A stretch of 45,583 bases of DNA from Acidobacteriota bacterium (lineage in GTDB: Bacteria > Acidobacteriota > Blastocatellia > Pyrinomonadales > Pyrinomonadaceae). Both the position numbers and the translations under genes were made by a program. Each line of letters begins with the position of its first letter. Position 1 is the stretch's first letter. Shown here piece by piece: positions 35,867 to 43,843 of this stretch. The DNA lies in assembly GCA_003222975.1 (NCBI GenBank), contig QHXN01000112.1, positions 1 through 45,583 of the forward strand, in the 5' to 3' direction. The notes under the pieces are model-generated. The model was not told the DNA's origin and searched no databases. It was given only the letters and a program-made list of their open reading frames with translations.

Positions 35867-35945
35867 GTTCAAAGTTCCAGGTTCAATGTTCAAAGTTAAG
35901 ACGCGCCGGGCAAACTTTGAACTTTGAACCTGGAACTTTGAACTG
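35864..35945. repeat. Inverted repeat, TTCAAAG heptamer family
   Basis: The arms 35866-35897 and 35913-35944 match at 31 of 32 positions. The loop AAGACGCGCCGGGCA is almost the same as that at 31535-31549. It starts at the stop codon of the M14 gene. Confidence 0.94.
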
Positions 35946-36038
35946 AATTCCGGACATCCCTTCGCCTTTCCCCGCAATCAAAGGTGCGTCAGGCTCTGTC
36001 CGCGTGTTAATCTTTCCGCAGTTTTGGAGTCGAAAGCC

Positions 36039-37349
36039 ATGAGAAAGACCGCCGCCCTGCTGCTCCTCGCCTTTTTGGTCGCCGTACCGCAGCTACTCTT
36101 CGCGCAGATGCGCCCGCGCCGCGCCGAGCAGTCGCAGACGACGACCGCCCCCGCGCAGGCCCCCGCGCCGCTCCCGTCGTCCGACGCGCCGCGGCAGCCG
36201 GGCCAGGCCGCGCCCGCACAGCGCGGCCAGCGTGGTCAGGTCTCGGAGGAGGTCGGCGAGGACGAGGTGGTGAGAGTCAATGCGTCGCTCGTCACCGTCC
36301 CCGTCTCCGTGCTCGACCGCGACGGGCGCTTCATCGGGGGACTGCGCAAGGAAGACTTCCGCATCTTCGAGGACGGCGCGGAGCAGGAGGTCGCCTACTT
36401 CGCGCCGGTCGAGCAGCCGTTCACAGTTGCGCTCCTCATAGACACCTCCGGCTCGACCCGTTTCAAGGTCGAGGAGATGCAGGACGCGGCCATCGCCTTC
36501 CTCAACCAACTGAGGCCGAGCGACCGCGTCATCGTCGTCTCGTTCGACGACAAGATACGCGTCCTCTCCGACCCCACCAGCGACCGCGGCGTGCTGCGCG
36601 ACGCCATCCGCCGCACGCACACCGGCGACGGCACGCGCCTCTACGACGCTGTTGACCTCGTCATCAACCAGCAGCTCAGCCACATCCAGGGGCGCAAGGC
36701 CATCGTCCTCTTCACCGACGGCGTTGACACGACGAGCAAGCACGCCAGCTACCAGAGCACACTGGCCGAGGCCGAAGAACTCGACGCGATGATCTACCCG
36801 ATTCAGTACGACACCTACATGGACGGGCAGATGGGCGGCGGGGGCGGCTGGCCCGGCGGCGGAGGCGGCGGCTATCCGCGGCGCGGCGGCTCCGGCATCG
36901 GCGACATCATCGGGGTCATCATCGGCGGCGGCACGTACCCTTCGGGGCGCGGCGGCGGGGGCGGAGGAGGCGGGGGCGGCACGTCGCGCGGCGAGTACGC
37001 GCTCGCGGGCGAGTACCTGCGCGCGCTCGCCGACGAGACCGGCGGGCGTCACTACGGCGCGGAGACCATGGGCAACATCGAGCAGGCGTTCTCGAACATC
37101 GCCGAGGAGTTGCGCCAGCAGTACCAGCTCGGCTACTACCCCGCGCGCCAGTCGCAGGCCGCCGAGCGCCGCCAGATCAAGGTGCGCGTCAAGCGCCCCA
37201 ACCTCGTCGTGCGCGCGCGCGACAGCTACGTCTATAAGCCCGCCGGCACGACCGCGCCCGCCGACGCGACCGCACAGGGCACGAACGCGACGCAGTCCGC
37301 GCCCGTCCTGCGCAAACACGACTTTAGGAGTGCGGGCGGCACGAATTAG
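36039..37349 (+). CDS. Secreted VWFA-domain protein (acidobacterial type) with glycine-rich insert
   Basis: 436 residues from ATG 36039, with GGAG ten bases upstream (TTG 36024 would add five). A signal peptide (LLLLAFLVAVPQLLFAQ) is followed by a Pro/Gln linker, then LVTVPVSVLDRDGRFI and LRKEDFRIFEDG, typical of acidobacterial VWFA proteins. The MIDAS metal site is LIDTSGSTR, with later VLFTDGVDTTS. A Gly-rich, low-complexity stretch at about residues 267-325 contains two runs of glycines. It ends EELRQQYQLGYYPARQ, a family hallmark. It probably mediates adhesion or complex assembly at the cell surface. Confidence 0.9.
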   Translation: MRKTAALLLLAFLVAVPQLLFAQMRPRRAEQSQTTTAPAQAPAPLPSSDAPRQPGQAAPAQRGQRGQVSEEVGEDEVVRVNASLVTVPVSVLDRDGRFIGGLRKEDFRIFEDGAEQEVAYFAPVEQPFTVALLIDTSGSTRFKVEEMQDAAIAFLNQLRPSDRVIVVSFDDKIRVLSDPTSDRGVLRDAIRRTHTGDGTRLYDAVDLVINQQLSHIQGRKAIVLFTDGVDTTSKHASYQSTLAEAEELDAMIYPIQYDTYMDGQMGGGGGWPGGGGGGYPRRGGSGIGDIIGVIIGGGTYPSGRGGGGGGGGGGTSRGEYALAGEYLRALADETGGRHYGAETMGNIEQAFSNIAEELRQQYQLGYYPARQSQAAERRQIKVRVKRPNLVVRARDSYVYKPAGTTAPADATAQGTNATQSAPVLRKHDFRSAGGTN

Positions 37350-37362
37350 GGCGAAGGGGCAG

Positions 37363-37431
37363 GAGGGTAAAAGGGGAAGAGGGAAAGGGGAAGCTTGTAT
37401 GCTCCCCTTTCCCTCTTCCCCTTTTACCCTC
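37363..37431. repeat. Inverted repeat, GGGTAAAAGGGGAAGA word family
   Basis: The 29-base arm at 37363-37391 is an exact reverse complement of 37403-37431 with an 11-base loop; weaker pairing extends outward. It lies between the convergent VWFA and glgC genes. Confidence 0.94.
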
Positions 37432-37445
37432 TTCCCCCTGTTCAC

Positions 37446-38744
37446 TCAGACGACCGTGCCGTTGGGGATGACGCTGTTCTTGGGGACGATGATGATGCGC
37501 TCGCGTATGTGCCAGCTCCCGTCGGGCGCGACCTCGTCCTCGACGCCGCGCTCGTTCACCAGCCGGACGCCCGCGCCGATGCGCGCGTTCTTGTCAATGA
37601 TGGCATTGCGGATGACCGCCCCCTCGCCGATGCCGATGCGGGGCACATCGCCGCGCGCGTCGCCGTCCATGTCCTCGATGGACTGGTAGAAGTCCGCGCC
37701 CATGACGTAGGTGTTCTCGATGGTCGCGCCGAAGTCTATGCGTGTGCGGACGCCGATGAGCGAGCGGTTGATGACGGCGCGCGTGATGATGCAGCCCTCG
37801 GAGATGATTGACTGGTTGATGTGGCAGTTGTTGACCTTCGACGGCGGCAGATACCTCGCGCGCGTGAAGATCGGGGCCTCAGTGTCGAAGAGGTTGAACT
37901 TCGGAATGGTCGCCGTCAGGTCGAGGTTGGCCTGGTGGAAGGCCGAGATCGTCCCGATGTCCTCCCAGTAGCCGTCGAACATGAAGGCTTGGACGTTGCA
38001 GCACTGGATGGCCGCCGGGATGACCTGCTTGCCGAAGTCCATCCACGTCCCGTCGCGGGCGAGCAGCTTCGTCAGCCACTCGTACTTGAAGACGTAGATG
38101 CCCATCGAGGCGAGGAACGGTCGGCGCGCGGCCTCTTCCGCCGACAACCCGAAGGCGGTCGTGTCCACGCGCATCTCTTCGAGCGCCTCGCCCTTCGGCT
38201 TCTCGCGGAACTCGACGATGTGCCCCGAAGACTCGGCCTTGAGCAGCCCGAAGTCTTCGGCCTGCTCGCGGACGAACGGGATGACCGAGATGGTCACGTC
38301 GGCCTCCGACTCGAAGTGGCGCGCGAGGAACTTGCGGTAGTCCATCCGGTAGAGATGGTCGCCCGAAAGTATCAGCAGCGTGTCTATGCCCCAGTCGCCG
38401 ATGTGCGGCAGCACTTGGCGCACAGCGTCCGCCGTGCCCTGAAACCACTCCGGGCTGTAAGGCGTCTGCTCGGCGGCGAGGATTTCGACGAAGCCGTCGG
38501 AGAATTGCGAGAAGCGGTAGGTGCGCGCGATGTGGCGGTTCAGGCTGGCCGAGTTGTACTGCGTCAAAACGAAGATGCGCAGGATGTCCGAGTTGATGCA
38601 GTTCGAGATCGGGATGTCCACGAGCCGGTACTTGCCGCCCAGGGGCACAGCCGGCTTCGAGCGCGTCAGCGTCAGAGGCGACAGGCGCGTGCCCGCGCCG
38701 CCGCCTAAGATAACCGCAAGGATGTTCGGCCTCTTCGGAGCCAT
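37446..38744 (-). CDS. glgC: Glucose-1-phosphate adenylyltransferase
   Basis: 432 residues from ATG 38744. It makes ADP-glucose for glycogen synthesis. Motifs are [63 protein letters not shown] and [13 protein letters not shown], followed by a left-handed beta-helix ([20 protein letters not shown]). The length and style resemble the cyanobacterial and plant-type enzymes. It lies downstream of deoC on the same strand, separated by 150 bases. Probably allosterically regulated like the rest of the family. Confidence 0.97.
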   Translation of the reverse strand: MAPKRPNILAVILGGGAGTRLSPLTLTRSKPAVPLGGKYRLVDIPISNCINSDILRIFVLTQYNSASLNRHIARTYRFSQFSDGFVEILAAEQTPYSPEWFQGTADAVRQVLPHIGDWGIDTLLILSGDHLYRMDYRKFLARHFESEADVTISVIPFVREQAEDFGLLKAESSGHIVEFREKPKGEALEEMRVDTTAFGLSAEEAARRPFLASMGIYVFKYEWLTKLLARDGTWMDFGKQVIPAAIQCCNVQAFMFDGYWEDIGTISAFHQANLDLTATIPKFNLFDTEAPIFTRARYLPPSKVNNCHINQSIISEGCIITRAVINRSLIGVRTRIDFGATIENTYVMGADFYQSIEDMDGDARGDVPRIGIGEGAVIRNAIIDKNARIGAGVRLVNERGVEDEVAPDGSWHIRERIIIVPKNSVIPNGTVV

Positions 38745-38894
38745 CGCTTTCCAACCTTCCGCGTCCGTATTGAAAACTAGAGGATGCTGCGAGCATAGAC
38801 GCAAAGCTTGCGCGTTTCAAGAAGCGGTTGTCTCATTTTTCTTGCGAAGCGGGCAGGAGAAGCTTAACGAAAGCTGAATGGAACCGGACGATTC

Positions 38895-39791
38895 TCAGTA
38901 AGCCGCAGCCGTCGAGGACGTTTTCACTCCGGCGGCCTCCTGCGCGATCTTGACGCCGACGGAAGCGCCGATGCGCGTCGCCCCGGCCTCGACCATCGCG
39001 CGCGCGTCCTCGATTCCTTTGACGCCGCCCGCGGCCTTGACGCCCATCTCCGCGCCGACGGTGCGACGCATCAGCGCCACGTCCGCGACGGTCGCGCCCG
39101 ACTTGGCAAATCCCGTCGAGGTCTTCACGAAGTCCGCGCCCGCGCGCTTGGCGGCGAGGCATGCTCTCACCTTTTCGTCGTCGGTCAAAAGCGCCGCCTC
39201 GATGATCGTCTTGACGAGCACGCCCTCGCCGTGCGCCGCCTCGACGACCGAGCGGATGTCGTACTCGACGGCGCAGTCGTCGCCGCTCTTCAAAGCGCCG
39301 ACGTTGATGACCATGTCTATCTCGCGCGCGCCGTCGAACATGGCCCGCCGCGTCTCGTAAGCCTTCACGTCGGCAAGCGTCGCGCCCAAAGGGAAGCCGA
39401 CCACCGTGCACACGGGCACGCCCGACCCGCGCAGCACGCAGGCCGACACCTTCACCCACGTCGGGTTCACGCACACGCTCGCGAAGTGGTACTGCGCCGC
39501 CTCCTCGCACAGACGCCTGATGTCGGCCTCGCTCGCCTCCGGCTTCAGGAGCGTGTGGTCAACCAGGCTCGCCCAGTCGCGCGCCGACGCCGACTCGCCC
39601 AGCACCACACCGATGCGCGCCGCGCCCGCGTCCACCACCCGCTGCATCCTTTCGGGGCAGCGGTTGAAGCACGCGGACTCGCACCCGCACGCGCCGTCGT
39701 GCACATGCTCCTCGCCGTTCAGGCGCGCGACGATGACATCCGTGATCTGCTCGACGAGCCGCTCGAAATCTCCGTTATTGCCGTAAGCCAT
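38895..39791 (-). CDS. deoC: Deoxyribose-phosphate aldolase with encapsulation-like N-terminal extension
   Basis: 298 residues, about 70 more than plain bacterial DeoC. The aldolase core starts near residue 74 with [12 protein letters not shown]; the Schiff-base Lys is in [29 protein letters not shown] and [13 protein letters not shown] are typical. It splits deoxyribose-5-phosphate into acetaldehyde and glyceraldehyde-3-phosphate. The extension has an amphipathic helix at residues 8-24 ([16 protein letters not shown]), resembling encapsulation peptides that target enzymes to microcompartments, then a Cys cluster, C35-x-C37-x3-C41-x3-C45. DeoB and an RpiB with a similar extension lie upstream. 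Aldolase identity is certain; encapsulation is inference. Confidence 0.95.
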   Translation of the reverse strand: MAYGNNGDFERLVEQITDVIVARLNGEEHVHDGACGCESACFNRCPERMQRVVDAGAARIGVVLGESASARDWASLVDHTLLKPEASEADIRRLCEEAAQYHFASVCVNPTWVKVSACVLRGSGVPVCTVVGFPLGATLADVKAYETRRAMFDGAREIDMVINVGALKSGDDCAVEYDIRSVVEAAHGEGVLVKTIIEAALLTDDEKVRACLAAKRAGADFVKTSTGFAKSGATVADVALMRRTVGAEMGVKAAGGVKGIEDARAMVEAGATRIGASVGVKIAQEAAGVKTSSTAAAY

Positions 39792-39815
39792 CTCTGCGCT
39801 CCTTAATCTACTTCT

Positions 39816-40115
39816 TCAATCCCGATCCCCAGTTAACTTCTTGTAAGCAGCCTCGAAGATAGGGATATAATCATTTACCTTCGTCTTACTAGGCTCGATA
39901 TAGTAGGCGGCTTGTTTCCATGAGGATTCATACTTCGTCATCTTTGGTGATAGTTGTTTCGCCTCTCTATCAGATATTTTGGCGAAGAATGCAAAGGTTT
40001 TTGAGCCAATCCATTGAATGCCGAACGCGTTAAAGAATCCTGCTTTAAATCCGCAGTAATGTTTATTGAACTTAATCTCTAACGTCCAGCCTCGCTGCTC
40101 GACTAGAGATTCCAA
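39816..40115 (-). CDS. Unknown 99-residue protein in low-GC island
   Basis: Starts at TTG 40115, overlapping the end of the upstream small gene by 13 bases; the frame is open for a dozen codons further upstream (EQFLRYAKEL), so the true start is uncertain or the gene is a fragment. The protein is rich in aromatic residues and Lys (FNKHYCGFKAGFF, FGIQWIGSKTFAFFAK, YIPIFEAAYKKLTGD). The DNA is clearly AT-richer than its surroundings, with codons unlike those of the flanking genes. I recognise no family. It lies in the apparently acquired segment between rpiB and deoC. Confidence 0.6.
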   Translation of the reverse strand: MESLVEQRGWTLEIKFNKHYCGFKAGFFNAFGIQWIGSKTFAFFAKISDREAKQLSPKMTKYESSWKQAAYYIEPSKTKVNDYIPIFEAAYKKLTGDRD

Positions 40116-40369
40116 CTCTTTCGCATACCTAAGGAACTGTTCTGCGCTTTGTTTATTTCACTCTCTATCTGAATTTCTTCGGCGGGAATGAGCACAACTT
40201 TACCATTCATCCACACGGCAATCCTGTTTCCGGCGCGTTTGTGCTCAAGCAGCGCCTGGCGGACGGCGAGACGCAAGGCTTCTTCAATCGGCTTGCCCTG
40301 AACGACGGTAATCTGCTTCCGGGGTGGGTGTTCTGCTCCTATCCTGCCGCCTCGCGGAATCGTCGCCAT
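40103..40369 (-). CDS. Small partner protein of zeta-toxin-type kinase
   Basis: 88 residues from ATG 40369, overlapping the kinase gene by 31 bases, so translation is probably coupled. The core EEALRLAVRQALLEHKRAGNRIAVWMNGKVVLIPAEEI resembles the small proteins commonly encoded beside stand-alone zeta-like kinases. It is a candidate antitoxin or regulator. The order (kinase first, partner second) is the reverse of the classical epsilon-zeta pair. Its C-terminal tail (ESEINKAQNSSLGMRKSWNL) looks unconserved and enters the lower-GC DNA. Confidence 0.72.
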   Translation of the reverse strand: MATIPRGGRIGAEHPPRKQITVVQGKPIEEALRLAVRQALLEHKRAGNRIAVWMNGKVVLIPAEEIQIESEINKAQNSSLGMRKSWNL

Positions 40370-40926
40370 AAATCCTCCCGATGAATCTCCGTGGCCGTAT
40401 TCTTATTCTTGATCGCGACTTGAACGGGGCCGCCTGCACTGGAATTATCGTATATTCCCCACGTGTCAGCCAATCCCATGTACAGATCGAAGAAATTTCG
40501 CACGCCCTTCACATAGCGTCGGCGGATGACTTCTTCCAGCACGTCGTGTCCGCCTTTCCGCACGTGTTCGCGCACACGCTCCACCGCTAAATCCGCGCTG
40601 TTCAGCCAGAGGTAAATCAGATGGAACTCATAGTCTCTCGCTCGTAGAGTTCTAATCCAACCGGCGTATGAGCGGCTGGCGAGAGTCGTTTCAAAGGCAA
40701 AGCTCAGGTCTTGCTCGGCGAGGTTGTATAAACGTTTGAGCATTATACGGCCAGCCTCAAAGGCCACGCGCTCAGGGCCGAAGGCCGCGAGGCCGAGGGC
40801 AATTGGGTCGGCGTTGATATACTCCATCAGGCCGTACTCGTCTCTTATCAAAAACGGCGCGAGCGTTGTCTTGCCAGCGCCGTTCGGCCCTGCGATGGCG
40901 ATGGCCTGCGGTTTCGTCTCGCTCAT
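40339..40926 (-). CDS. Zeta-toxin-family P-loop kinase
   Basis: 195 residues from ATG 40926, three bases after the rpiB stop. Walker A is AGPNGAGKTTLAPFL; YINADPIALGLAA contains the Asp expected in the substrate pocket; FAFETTLASRSY and VRKGGHDVLEEVIRRRY carry the basic residues of the phosphate-transfer lid. Zeta toxins phosphorylate UDP-N-acetylglucosamine and block wall synthesis; many chromosomal relatives have unknown substrates. With its overlapping small partner it forms a toxin-antitoxin-like module. Its GC content is below that of its neighbours, which suggests acquisition. Confidence 0.85.
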   Translation of the reverse strand: MSETKPQAIAIAGPNGAGKTTLAPFLIRDEYGLMEYINADPIALGLAAFGPERVAFEAGRIMLKRLYNLAEQDLSFAFETTLASRSYAGWIRTLRARDYEFHLIYLWLNSADLAVERVREHVRKGGHDVLEEVIRRRYVKGVRNFFDLYMGLADTWGIYDNSSAGGPVQVAIKNKNTATEIHREDLWRRFREAAG

Positions 40927-40929
40927 CTT

Positions 40930-41766
40930 TCAACTTCTGTATTGCCGCTCGACGGCCTCGATCTTCGCGACCCGCCGCTTGTGACGCTCCTCCGTAATCT
41001 CGGTCGAGAGCCAGACGCGGACGATCTCGCGCATCTGCTTTGAATCTATCGTGCCGCTCCCCAAGGTGAGGACGTTGGCGTCGTTGTGCTCGCGGGAGTT
41101 GCGCGCGACCTTCGCGTCGTAGCAGGCGGCGGCGCGCACGCCCGGCACTTTGTTGGCGGTCATCGCGGAGCCGACACCCGCGCCGTCAATGATGATGCCG
41201 AGGTCTGCGCCGCCTTCGGAGACGGCGCGCGCGACCGCGTGCGCGAAGTCGGGGTAGTCAACCGCTTCGGTGGAGTTCGTGCCGAAGTCGCGGACGCGGT
41301 GGCCGAGTTCGGCGAGGAAAGTTTTCAACTCCTCTTTCAAAGGGTAGCCGCCGTGGTCAGCGCCGACGGCGACTATTCTTTCGGCGTGCGAACCTCGCCG
41401 TGGCGTGCGGCGGACGAGTTCAATCTTTCGCTCGCGCACGATGTCGGCAGCGAGCGGGGTGAGGCGCGCGCCCTCGGCGACTCGCAGGCGCGCGCCTTCG
41501 GGCAGGCCGCGCACGTCCGTCTCGGTGATGATGGTCTTTGACGACTCGTCGCGCGCGTACTCCTTCTCCGGCGGCGCGGCCTCGCCGGAGGCGACATTCA
41601 CGAGGCGCGCGCGTGACTGCGGCTCGCCCGCCTGCGCGTGCGGCTCGCCTGACGCTGGCGTCGAAGCGGCGCTTTCCTCCTCCGGCTCGTCAGCCGGGGC
41701 GGCCTTCTCCAGCACCTCGCGCACGAGCGCGCGCACGCGGTCGCGTGTTGACTGTTCTTCGGGCAT
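40930..41766 (-). CDS. rpiB: RpiB/LacAB-family sugar-phosphate isomerase with encapsulation-like N-terminal extension
   Basis: 278 residues; the isomerase core occupies only about 130-278. RpiB motifs are VAVGADHGGYPLKEEL, VRDFGTNSTEAVDYPDFAHAVA, and REHNDANVLTLG. The active-site Cys of standard RpiB (CGTGIG) is replaced: here it reads IIIDGAGVGS with Asp194. The extension has an amphipathic helix at residues 7-22 (RDRVRALVREVLEKA), a Pro/Glu/Ser-rich linker, then TETDVRGLPEGARLRVAEG and RLTPLAADIVRERKIELV, a small domain like those on several microcompartment proteins. Together with DeoC and DeoB it suggests the sugar-phosphate-utilising class of bacterial microcompartments. Catalytic activity is not assured. 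Confidence 0.88.
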   Translation of the reverse strand: MPEEQSTRDRVRALVREVLEKAAPADEPEEESAASTPASGEPHAQAGEPQSRARLVNVASGEAAPPEKEYARDESSKTIITETDVRGLPEGARLRVAEGARLTPLAADIVRERKIELVRRTPRRGSHAERIVAVGADHGGYPLKEELKTFLAELGHRVRDFGTNSTEAVDYPDFAHAVARAVSEGGADLGIIIDGAGVGSAMTANKVPGVRAAACYDAKVARNSREHNDANVLTLGSGTIDSKQMREIVRVWLSTEITEERHKRRVAKIEAVERQYRS

Positions 41767-41770
41767 GGCG

Positions 41771-41847
41771 ACAGATACTAGATGTCAGATGTCAGATGCT
41801 AGTGCCCGCCCTTAACTGACATCTGACATCTAGCATCTAACATCTGT
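41771..41847. repeat. Inverted repeat, GATGTCA heptamer family
   Basis: The arms at 41771-41803 and 41815-41847 consist of GATGTCA/GATGCTA words (AGATGTCAGATGTCAGATG on the left). They are complementary with a few differences and an 11-base spacer. The repeat starts five bases upstream of the rpiB start codon. Confidence 0.9.
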
Positions 41848-41976
41848 TTTCAAAGTTGACCTCGCGTGTAAAGCTCTCATAGTATGTCGCACCACGAAGT
41901 CGCGCGCAAATCGGTCGGCGCGCGCCTTCGCCGCCGCGCGCGTTCGGCAAATCTTCTTTGACGCAGGAGGCCGCCC

Positions 41977-42540
41977 TTGTCTTCTTCCGCAACCGCCCTG
42001 TCGGAGTTCAGCAACCCCAACCTCGAACCGCTCTTCACGGCGGAGCAGATTCAGACGCGCGTCGCGGAGATGGGCGCTGAGATCGCGCGCGACTACGCGG
42101 GCGGGACGCCGCTCCTCGTCGGCGTGCTCAAAGGGGCGTACATCTTCCTGAGCGACCTGGTGCGCTCGATTGACCTGCGGCTCGGCGTCGAGTTTATGGC
42201 GATTTCGAGCTACGGGATGGGCACGCGCTCGTCGGGCGAGGTGAGGATCGTGAAGGATTTGGACGTGCCCGTCGAGGGGCGCGACATCCTCATCGTCGAA
42301 GACATCGTGGACACAGGGCTGACGCTCTCCTACCTGATCGCGAGCCTCCACGGGCGCGGCGCGAAGAGCGTGCGCTTGGCCGCGCTCCTCGACAAGTGGG
42401 AGCGGCGCGAGCGCGAGGTGACGATTGACTACTGCGGCTTCCGCATCCCGGACGCCTTCGTCGTCGGCTACGGGCTGGATTTCGCCGAGCGCTACCGCAA
42501 CCTGCCCTACGTCGCGGTGCTGAAAGACCCGAACGCCTGA
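41977..42540 (+). CDS. hpt: Hypoxanthine phosphoribosyltransferase
   Basis: 187 residues from TTG 41977, chosen because GCAGGAGG lies directly before it. It salvages hypoxanthine and guanine with PRPP. The PRPP-binding motif is ILIVEDIVDTGLTLSYL; VGVLKGAYIFLSDLVRSI, EFMAISSYG and VVGYGLDFAERYRNLPYV are typical. Length is normal. It is the only plus-strand gene in this region, set between rpiB and deoB, and fits a purine and deoxynucleoside salvage neighbourhood. Confidence 0.96.
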   Translation: MSSSATALSEFSNPNLEPLFTAEQIQTRVAEMGAEIARDYAGGTPLLVGVLKGAYIFLSDLVRSIDLRLGVEFMAISSYGMGTRSSGEVRIVKDLDVPVEGRDILIVEDIVDTGLTLSYLIASLHGRGAKSVRLAALLDKWERREREVTIDYCGFRIPDAFVVGYGLDFAERYRNLPYVAVLKDPNA

Positions 42541-42545
42541 AAAGA

Positions 42546-42642
42546 CGTAAACCGTGAATCGTAAACCGTGACAAGAAAAGCCGTGAATCGTAACAAGGTG
42601 AACTGCATTTCTCTTGTCACGGTTTACGGTTCACGGTTTACG
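42546..42642. repeat. Inverted repeat, AACCGTGAATCGT word family, partly translated
   Basis: The 31-base arms at 42546-42576 and 42612-42642 match at 30 of 31. The spacer itself holds another CCGTGAATCGTAACAAG copy. The right arm encodes the last residues (SVNREP) and stop of DeoB on the minus strand; hpt ends just before the left arm. Confidence 0.94.
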
Positions 42643-43817
42643 GACTTCAGAAAACTCTCGCCTGCGCCGAGCTTGAGGCCGAAGTTGTCGGCGATGGTCT
42701 GGCCGATGTCTGAGAGCGAGGCGCGGTCGCCGAGGTTGACTCCGGCGCGGGCGCGTTTGCCATAGACGAGGAGCGGGGCGTACTCGCGCGTGTGATCCGT
42801 GCCGCGATAGGTTGGGTCGTTGCCGTGGTCGGCGGTGATGAGGAGGAGGTCGCGCTCGCCCATCGCGGCTTCGATTTCGGGGAGGCGCGCGTCGAAGTGT
42901 TCGAGGGCGCGGGCGTAGCCTTCCGTGTCGCGGCGGTGGCCGTAGAGCATGTCGAAGTCAACCAGGTTCGAGAAGACGAGGCCGCGCGTGTCGTCCCCAA
43001 GGGCCTTAATCGTCTGGTCAATTGACTGGTCGTTGTTCTTGCCCGGCAGTTCCCGTGTGACTCCGCACGCGTCGTAGATCGAGGAGATTTTGCCGACGGC
43101 GACAACGTCGAGGCCCGCGCCGGAGAGGACGGGCAGGAGCATGCCGCGCGGCGGCGGGACGGCGTAGTCGTGCCGGTTCTCGGTGCGCCTGAACGCGCCC
43201 GGCACGCCGACGAAGGGGCGCGCGATGACGCGGCCCACTTCGTGCTCGCCCCGCAGGAGACGGCGCGCCGTCTCGCAAATCTCGTAGAGGCGCGCGACGG
43301 GCACGACCTCTTCGTGCGCGGCGATCTGGAAGACCGAGTCGGCGGAGGTATAGACGATGGGCTTGCCCGTGCGGACGTGCTCCTCGCCGAGTTCCTTGAT
43401 GATCTCTGTGCCCGAAGCGGGCACGTTGCCGAGGACGCCGGGCACGCCTGTCTCCTTGACGAAGCGGTTAATGATCTCCGTGGGGAAGCCTTCGGGGTAA
43501 GTCGGGAAGGCGCGCTCAAGAATGATGCCGGCCATCTCCCAGTGGCCGGTCGTCGTGTCCTTGCCGTTCGACCGGAGCGCGCAGCGACCGAACGCGGCCC
43601 GCGGTTCGGCGACCGGCGGCACGCCCGCGAGCGTGCGGATGTTACCCAGGCCCCAGCTTCGCAGGTTCGGCAGACGCACCTCTCGCGACTCGCAGATGTG
43701 TCCGAGCGTATCCGCGCCCGCGTCGCCCCACGCGGCGGCGTCCGGCATCTCGCCCATGCCGAGGCTGTCGAGGACGATCAGAGTGATGCGCTCGAAGGCG
43801 CGTTTGTCGTTCGTCAT
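42624..43817 (-). CDS. deoB: Phosphopentomutase
   Basis: 397 residues, normal length. It converts deoxyribose-1-phosphate, released by nucleoside phosphorylases, to deoxyribose-5-phosphate, the DeoC substrate; it also acts on ribose-1-phosphate. It belongs to the alkaline-phosphatase superfamily: ITLIVLDSLGMGEMPDAAAW carries the first metal ligands, KDTTGHWEMAGI contains the phospho-Thr, and LLLITADHGNDPTYRGTDHTRE the later ligands. The C-terminal SVNREP is encoded by a hairpin arm. Presence with DeoC and RpiB supports a deoxyribose catabolic role. Confidence 0.97.
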   Translation of the reverse strand: MTNDKRAFERITLIVLDSLGMGEMPDAAAWGDAGADTLGHICESREVRLPNLRSWGLGNIRTLAGVPPVAEPRAAFGRCALRSNGKDTTTGHWEMAGIILERAFPTYPEGFPTEIINRFVKETGVPGVLGNVPASGTEIIKELGEEHVRTGKPIVYTSADSVFQIAAHEEVVPVARLYEICETARRLLRGEHEVGRVIARPFVGVPGAFRRTENRHDYAVPPPRGMLLPVLSGAGLDVVAVGKISSIYDACGVTRELPGKNNDQSIDQTIKALGDDTRGLVFSNLVDFDMLYGHRRDTEGYARALEHFDARLPEIEAAMGERDLLLITADHGNDPTYRGTDHTREYAPLLVYGKRARAGVNLGDRASLSDIGQTIADNFGLKLGAGESFLKSVNREP

Positions 43818-43843
43818 TTTTCTCAGTAGCTCTTCTGAAGCGG

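Noticed and set aside
36935..36990. G-rich tract as a regulatory G-quadruplex
   Set aside because: It is in frame and encodes the glycine-rich insert of the VWFA protein, so coding explains it.
36093..37445. A 450-codon minus-strand frame opposite the VWFA gene
   Set aside because: Its sequence is Arg/Ala/Val/Gly-rich with no domain, mirrors the real gene and enters the hairpin at its start.
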